This document shows, one piece after another, positions 58,100-64,000 of a stretch of 64,000 bases of DNA. A model generated the notes under the pieces. That model was not told the DNA's origin and searched no databases. It saw only the letters and a program-made list of their open reading frames with translations. Position 1 is the stretch's first letter. Each line of letters starts with the position of its first letter. The stretch lies in assembly GCF_016801865.2 (NCBI RefSeq), contig NC_068938.1:83588886-83652885 (forward strand). The letters are read 5' to 3'. Origin of the DNA: Culex pipiens pallens (taxonomy: Eukaryota > Arthropoda > Insecta > Diptera > Culicidae). The translations under genes were made by a program, and so were the position numbers.

Positions 58100-58630
58100 T
58101 CTTTTGAAGTTGTTGACATACAAGGTGATGCCCTTCCAGGGTGTCAACCAAAATCTAACTCTGTTGAATGACGTTGTATGGTTTTGGTGTCTTCGGCAAA
58201 GTTGTAGAGAAATTTTTTTCATGAAAGTTTGTCAAAGGTGCCAAATTTTCTAGCTCTTAATATACTCGAGATATACGCCATTTTTGTAAAAATGGCCGAA
58301 GAAATGGTGATAACTCAAAATGGTAGCATTTTAGCGGCCTACTATGTTCTGAAGAGTTGTTTATGACATGAAATTAGACATCTTTGCTGAAGACACCAAA
58401 ATGTGTTGAGCCTCTATTGAAGAGTTATAACTGTTTCTATGCGATTTTGAGCCTATTTTCAAGATGCTATGTTTTCAAAATGGCGCTATTTGGCGCAAAA
58501 CCAAACAATGCCCCTGAAAGTACAAGTTTCCAACTATATTTCCTGAAAAATATCTCCGTGTCTATCGGTGACTATTTTTAGATATCTGAGATGAAATTTG
58601 ACGATTTTTATTCAATTTATTTATATTTTT
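58100..58630. repeat. dispersed repeat with TTGGTGTCTTCGGCAAAG motif
   Basis: GGTGTCTTCGGCAAAGTTGT at 58186 and, inverted, TTTGCTGAAGACACCAAAAT at 58383 face each other. Related words occur at 17797, 42525 and 61757 in otherwise unrelated repeats. Boundaries are not defined. Confidence 0.45.
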
Positions 58631-58638
58631 ATTGAAAT

Positions 58639-59762
58639 TAGAGCGTCCAATTTCCCGTCCCGGAAAAAAATTCCCGGGATTTCCCGAAAAATAATATTTC
58701 CCGTTTCCCGGGAAATTTTTAAATTTCCCGGGAATTCCCGAAATTCAAGCGGAAGTATACATTTTCCTTACTTTTGGTCCTATTTTTTTAATTTGCAAAA
58801 ATATTAATGAGAGAACCTAACTTAATTTTATTCATTTTAATCTACTGTGCATATTGAATTTATAAGAAAAACGGGGTATCAATGATAGGATTTCATTCTG
58901 TTTTTATATTTTTTTCCAACTGTTAAGGTTTGTCTCAAGATTATTATTTTGTAAAACATGTACTGGGGTAGGCCACACAAGGTCCATGCGCTATTGTTGG
59001 AAAAAAATGTTTTTCAATAGTATTTGAAAACAAATGGCGTTGAAAATTGTATTTAGCATATTGGGGTGACTTTGTACAAAATATTTGTTTTTAAAATCAG
59101 ATTTAATGTGTTCAAATTTTACACAATCACTAAGGTTGCTGATAAGTTTTTAAGAAGAACAAGAAAACAAATGTGTAAATTTTACTTAACATATTTTATA
59201 AGTTTTTTGACAATATACCTATAAATTTTTGGTGCAATTGATAAAAAGTCAAAATTTTGCCTAAAAATCCTTAAAATGAGTTTTGTTGATAAAATTACGG
59301 TCTAGAACAAGTTATTTGCCATTAGCCATGAAAAACATAATTTCTGCATGCTTTATTTTTTTTTTGTTTTATGAGTCAACGTTATTCTTAATTACATTCC
59401 TTTGAAATGGTAACAGAGACAAATTTAAAAGCATTTTTATGGTTGAGAAGCATGGATTTTACTTACTGATTCAATATTTTATTTTAAAAAATAATACTTC
59501 CTAACAACAAAAAAATCAATAGATATAATAAGAAAATTATATTTTTTTTTTTACAAAGTTGTATTATTTTTATAAACAGTCATTTTGAACAATAAAGTTG
59601 CAGTTCTATACAATTTTGTTGCAAAATATTAATCAGAAGCAGGATAAGATCAATTTTCAATAAATTTCAAATTTCCCGGGAATTTGTTTAAAATTTGTTT
59701 GAAATTTATTAAAAATTTCCCGTTTCCCGGGAATTTTGTAACCCTGGAAATTGGACGCTCTA
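58639..59762. mobile_element. 1.1-kb hAT-like element, 8-bp TSD, CCCGGGAA-rich arms
   Basis: ATTGAAAT flanks the element at 58631-58638 and 59763-59770. The ends TAGAGCGTCCAATTTCC and, inverted, TAGAGCGTCCAATTTCC match exactly over 17 bases. Both arms are studded with TTTCCCGGGAA words. The 8-bp duplication with a YARNG-type end fits hAT. There is no transposase. The right half is duplicated downstream. Confidence 0.85.
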
Positions 59763-60642
59763 ATTGAAATCGAGCTAATAATCGGTACAGTGAAGGGTAA
59801 ATTGATCGTTTTTTATTGTTTCTTTATATTTAAGTTTCTGTGTCATAGGAACAAAAAAACAATCTTCAAAGTTTTTTTTTTTCAATTCAATTTTATTCAT
59901 TTACTTAACATATTTTATAAGTTTTTTAACAATATACCTATAAATTTTTGGTGCAATTGATAAAAAGTCAAAATTTTGCCTAAAAATCCTTAAAATGAGT
60001 TTTGTTGATAAAATTACGGTCTAGAACAAGTTATTTGCCATTAGCCATGAAAAACATAATTTCTGCATGCTTTAATTTTTTTTTGTTTTATGAGTCAACG
60101 TTATTCTTAAACATATTCCTTTGAAATGGTAACAGAGACAAATTTAAAAGCATTTTTATGGTTGAGAAGCATGGATTTTACTCACTGATTCAATATTTTA
60201 TTTAAAAAAATAATACTTCTTAACAACAAAAAAATCAATCGATATAATAAGAAAATTATATTTTTTTTTACAAAGTTGTATTATTTTTATAAACAGTCAA
60301 GCCATTAATTGACCCCTACACTCATTTTGAACATTAAAGTTGCAGTTCTATACAATTTTGTGGCAAAATATCAATCAGAAGCAGGATAAGATCAATTTTC
60401 AATAAATTTCAAATTTCCCGGGAATTTGTTTAAAATTTGTTTGAAATTTATTAAAAATTTCCCGTTTCCTGGGAATTTTGTAACCCGGGAAATTGGACGC
60501 TCTAATTGAAATCGAGCTAATAATCGGTACAGTGAAGGGTAAATTGATCGTTTTTTATTGTTTCTTTATATTTAAGTTTCTGTGTCAAAGGAACAAAAAA
60601 ACAATCTTCAAAGTTTTTTTTCAATTCAATTTTATTCATTTA
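59181..60642. repeat. tandem duplication of ~0.72 kb including a transposon end
   Basis: 59181-59899 is repeated at 59900-60642 with few substitutions. The second copy has one extra segment of about 27 bases near 60298-60325 (AAGCCATTAATTGACCCC). The unit includes the right end of the 58639 element, its ATTGAAAT duplication and 130 bases of flank, so it arose after that insertion. The junction shares TTTA. Confidence 0.9.
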
Positions 60643-60700
60643 ATTTACTGAAATAACAATTTTACAAACTGTGTGAATAATTTGTTCATACAGATTTGTT
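60614..60700 (-). mobile_element. short LINE 3' tail remnant
   Basis: Read on the minus strand the end is AATGAATAAAATTGAATTG plus poly-A, the same tail style as the Gag-only LINE (AATAAAACCGAATTGAAA). The tail itself is also copied at 59871-59899 by the tandem duplication. No coding sequence is present. Confidence 0.5.
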
Positions 60701-63690
60701 TTTCCTTGCAACTATTTCCTTTTCAATAACCGTTACCAACAGAAAGTTTTCAAATGCAATTAAACAAAAATTAGGGAAAATTTGGCCAAAAAACCTAGTG
60801 AGATCGAAACTTGAGGTTTCTATTCAATGTTTCTTAGACAATTTTTTTAACATTTCTAAAAAAAATATTTTCATAAAGCAAAAAACATCAATTTTCAGAT
60901 TTTTATGAATAGTATCCATTTATAAAAATAAAAAAAAACTGATGTTTTTTTTTCTCAAAATTGAGAAGAGTAGTTGCAAATAGGAAGGGGAAGCTTTTGG
61001 CTTGATTGAAAATTAGGGTGGTTCACAATTGGAGTGTTTTTGAGTTTCTAACTTTGTCGGAATTTTTATTTATGTTCGCCGAAAACACCGAAAACACCAA
61101 AATTTTATCTCACAATTTACACCTTCAACGACCAAATTTAAAGAAAGCATAAGGTTTAGTTTTAGTGGAATGTGATATTCGGGGTACTTTTAAAGCTACA
61201 AAAAACCAACATTTTCAATGTTTTTTAGCCAATTAGAACTCAAGAGTCAAAAGCTACAGCCATTTTTAGGTTGATAAGCTTCGGCTCAATTCTGAGGGAA
61301 GATTCAGATTCAGCAGGTTTAATTACATATAAAATGTCAAAAAATATTCCTGCAAAGAAAGAATTCCAAAAACACCCTGAGCGTGAAGCACTCTTGGTTT
61401 TAAGCATGCCCTTTCTATTTGCAACAACGCTTCTGAAGACAACAACTTTACTACACTTTTACAGAACTGCACCATTTTTTGAAAATCAATTTTCCATGTT
61501 TGAAATACTTTTCGATCTTAAATTCGATTTAACACTGAGAAAATGTAAAAAAGTAATTTGATAAAACGATTTTTTTCAGTAAATCCCAATTTCTTCTCTT
61601 TTTTTAACTCAATGGCCGATTTAGGTCCTCCAAAATATATCAAAAAAGTTTCGAAAATTTGAAAATACAGATTAGTTATATAAATTTGTTAAAAAAAAAA
61701 TAGTTAAGATTTTTAGAGAGTCCAACTATTCTTTTAATCGTCTCAATTGATAACTACAACTTTGTGGAAGACATCAAATCGATCAGAAATTCGTTCTCAA
61801 CATTTTAGACAATTCAAAAAGCACAAAAATTAAATATTTCATGAAATCAGCCGATTTTGTGGATAATGTTCATGTTCAAAATAAACGTTATTACATGTTT
61901 TAAACAAACTATTTTTTAAAGAAATCTTGTAGCCGTACAGTGGTGCATACCTCCCTCAAAGCGTACACCCAATCTGCCATCACTAACGCTCTCTCCATCC
62001 TGGAGCAGTTCGTATTCCTAAAAACAAAGATTAATGGACCTGCCCTGATACACACAGTTTAGAAGATCCAGAGCACACACACTTACAAAATCTTTAAAAA
62101 CTACTATATCTTCGATCTACACGAGTTGAGCTCCGAAGTTTGGACCTCCAGAACACATCTCTTCGTGTTTCGAATCTCAACGAGAGAGAAAAAAAACGAA
62201 CAACTAATTATACGGCTCTCAAGGTGAACGAAGCAAAACCCCTCACTTAGCTGGAGCGCGCTTCATCAGCGCAAAACCCCCCAAACTCTCTGTAATATCT
62301 CCAAGTTCCGATCTTCTGGACCACTTCTTGCTGTGGCAGAGCCCGCGTGCGCGCCTTTAACTTATGAATGAAATTTCGGTGGTCCATTCAGCGCGCGGAG
62401 GCTGCTGCTGCTGATTTATTCGTGATGAATATTAATCATGAAACGTGCCCGAACCTCTTTCGCAGGCAGGGAGGAAGGGGGGGGGGGGCTCACCCCTCTC
62501 GTTTGTAGAGCGGAAATTGGCCACTAACACAAAGCCATCACCATCACGCCGCGCACCAACACCACGTGCGGCGGCTTTTCTTCCGATTTAGAGAGGTCTA
62601 ACAGAGTTGGGCTTATGGTGCGTATTGGTCCGCATTAGTCCGGAAAGTCCAAGAGGAGGAAGAGCCAGCGAAATAACAAGGAGAGACCGGAAGATCGGAA
62701 GTAATCCATTTGTGAACGGGGGATAAAAATAATGTTTTGCTCAAAATCGGGCGTATGGCGTGGCCATTGGCCCTTCATTCATTCGTGGCGAAGGGAACGG
62801 GTTAGAAGATGCAGCATAATTCTTAAGAAAACATACAAAGCCATTCTTAGAGATAGAGAGAGGGCGAAAGAAGGAAGTGCATTCTGGGCGCGTAAGATTT
62901 ATGGCTGCAAGATCGTGGAGAGGTTTCACTGGGACAGAAATTTAGGAGGGTGGGGGTTTTGTTTTGAAGATTTCTATCAATTATGCATGGCGCTCATGAT
63001 TTATCGTCGTAAACTTTTTTTTGTAAAATTCATGATGGGTTTGGAAGTGTGAAAACTACGGTAGGCTTATGAATGATTCATGGTAAAGGGGAGATATATA
63101 TCGGATCAGTTTTGTTGAAGGGAGGTGCCAAATGTAAATGAAAATGTTTTGTCGAAAAAAACTCGAAAACAATTGTAAATAAAAAAAGATCAATGTTTAA
63201 TTGTTTCATAAGTATTCATTTTTGTTTCAACCACCTTACTAAGAGACTATGTTTTTCAATTTGTCAAACTATTTTAAGGCTCTCTTTTTTAACCATCTTA
63301 TCCTCAGAATTATATCTGGGCGTAATTTTAGAGAGACCCCGAGAATTACATTCCTAGGACAATTTGGCTCAAAAGCCGAATCTTTTTTGCATTTGGGGTT
63401 TGAATGTATTTTTTCAGTTATGTATCAAACAACGCTTGTGGTGTAATCAACTGCGAATAAAACTCTATCTTTTTCGAGAAACTAATATTCCGATTGACTT
63501 GTTTCATTATAAAACAATTAATGGGGCCGACCCTAATTAATTTCTGGTAAAGATTTGTTGTATTGTTTTATGTTTCAATTTTGCGCAATTTATTGAAAGC
63601 TAAGGATATGATGTCAGAGCAAAAATATACCAAAAACATACCTGAGGAACAAACTTGTTGGAAGAATACGAACTAGAAAAGTCTAAAAAA
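60700..63690. other. distal intron or intergenic stretch
   Basis: 60700-61930 is AT-rich with repeat words (TTAGGGTGGTTCACAATTGG at 61015). 61930-63000 is GC-richer, with a G-run at 62478-62488 and no supported exon. The 106-residue frame at 62732-63052 has no domain. Nothing is called. Confidence 0.4.
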
Positions 63691-63699
63691 AATAGGAGA

Positions 63700-63900
63700 G
63701 GATCATGAACAATTACGAAAATCGGAAGAATATAACTTCTTTTATGACGTAATATTACCTTAATTTTAGAGGAATAACCAAAAAAGCAGATTATGTGAGG
63801 TACACAGTAAAAAAAGTTTAATTTTGGGAGGTTAAAAATTTTGTTGGTTGAATAATACCTATTTGTTGTGTAATTTTACATTAAAAACGTTACTTAATCC
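63700..63900. repeat. copy of the left-end MITE module
   Basis: TTCTTTTATGACGTAATATT followed by ACCTTAATTTTAGAGG, then AATTTTGGGAGGTT and GTAATTTTACATT, parallels the modules at 511-600 and 691-780. Confidence 0.45.
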
Positions 63901-64000
63901 ACCCTTAGGTGCTTGTTGCCTTCCTCACATTTAGAGGGTAATGCTATCCAAAATAGATACACAAGGGCGGACCTTTCAGTGTTATATCAACTTGATTCAT

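Noticed and set aside
57518..58119. Overlapping long frames of 191 (plus) and 198 (minus) residues
   Set aside because: Both occupy the same DNA, show no domain, codon bias or splice signals, and read through low-complexity runs (AAAAAA, GTGTGTGTG).

Overview
This window is insect nuclear DNA, most likely from a culicine mosquito, and Culex is my best guess. The genes are broken by introns and the DNA is AT-rich. It is packed with palindromic MITEs, Jockey-clade LINE insertions flanked by target-site duplications (TSDs), hAT-type elements and a tRNA-derived SINE with a (TTTGA)n-like tail. There are no bacterial operons, rRNA genes or CRISPR arrays. Nearly all open frames here are chance frames or lie in transposons.

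Layout. About 1-960 holds small AT-rich elements. About 1190-3095 looks like the A-rich 3' UTR of a plus-strand gene entering from the left. From 3.3 to 10 kb is a repeat zone: a 1.6-kb inverted-repeat element carrying three nested insertions, a 2.4-kb foldback element (6009-8398) and a GC-rich 0.5-kb palindrome. A TATA-less promoter (GA/CT repeats, initiator at 11880, DPE 28 bases on) opens a second plus-strand gene. Its 5' leader runs to 13213, and a 43-codon first coding exon with a signal or anchor peptide ends at a GTGAGT donor at 13344. The rest of the window is best read as the giant first intron of that gene. At 54951 the intron carries a textbook recursive-splice (ratchet) site, a strong 3' splice site fused to GTGAGT, followed by a possible 82-nt exon ending at GTAAGT.

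Inside that intron is an intact, full-length, minus-strand LINE (21834-23617) with perfect 14-bp TSDs. It encodes one 467-residue Jockey-type Gag with three zinc knuckles and no endonuclease/reverse transcriptase ORF. A second, decayed copy with its own TSD (10549-10949) also runs straight from Gag into the 3' UTR. A separate truncated LINE in the window (4672-5291) ends in reverse transcriptase but shares the same 3'-UTR motif just after its stop. Together these suggest a non-autonomous 'Gag-only' LINE family that borrows the machinery of an autonomous relative; the architecture resembles Drosophila HeT-A.

The second notable block is a 7,400-bp hAT-like element (41981-49380, 8-bp TSD). It contains a nearly perfect 1.25-kb palindrome and a 1.6-kb non-coding retroelement (46656-48270). 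That retroelement starts with 117-bp tandem monomers, ends in (TGCTTA)n and has a 25-bp TSD. A local family of about 200-bp repeats (41.5, 50.9, 52.8, 53.0 and 55.3 kb) all lie in one orientation and carry donor-like GGTAAGTAC on the minus strand. Near 59-60.6 kb part of a second hAT-like element has been tandemly duplicated. Host-gene identities are not recognised, and exon-intron calls are inferences from splice-site sequence.
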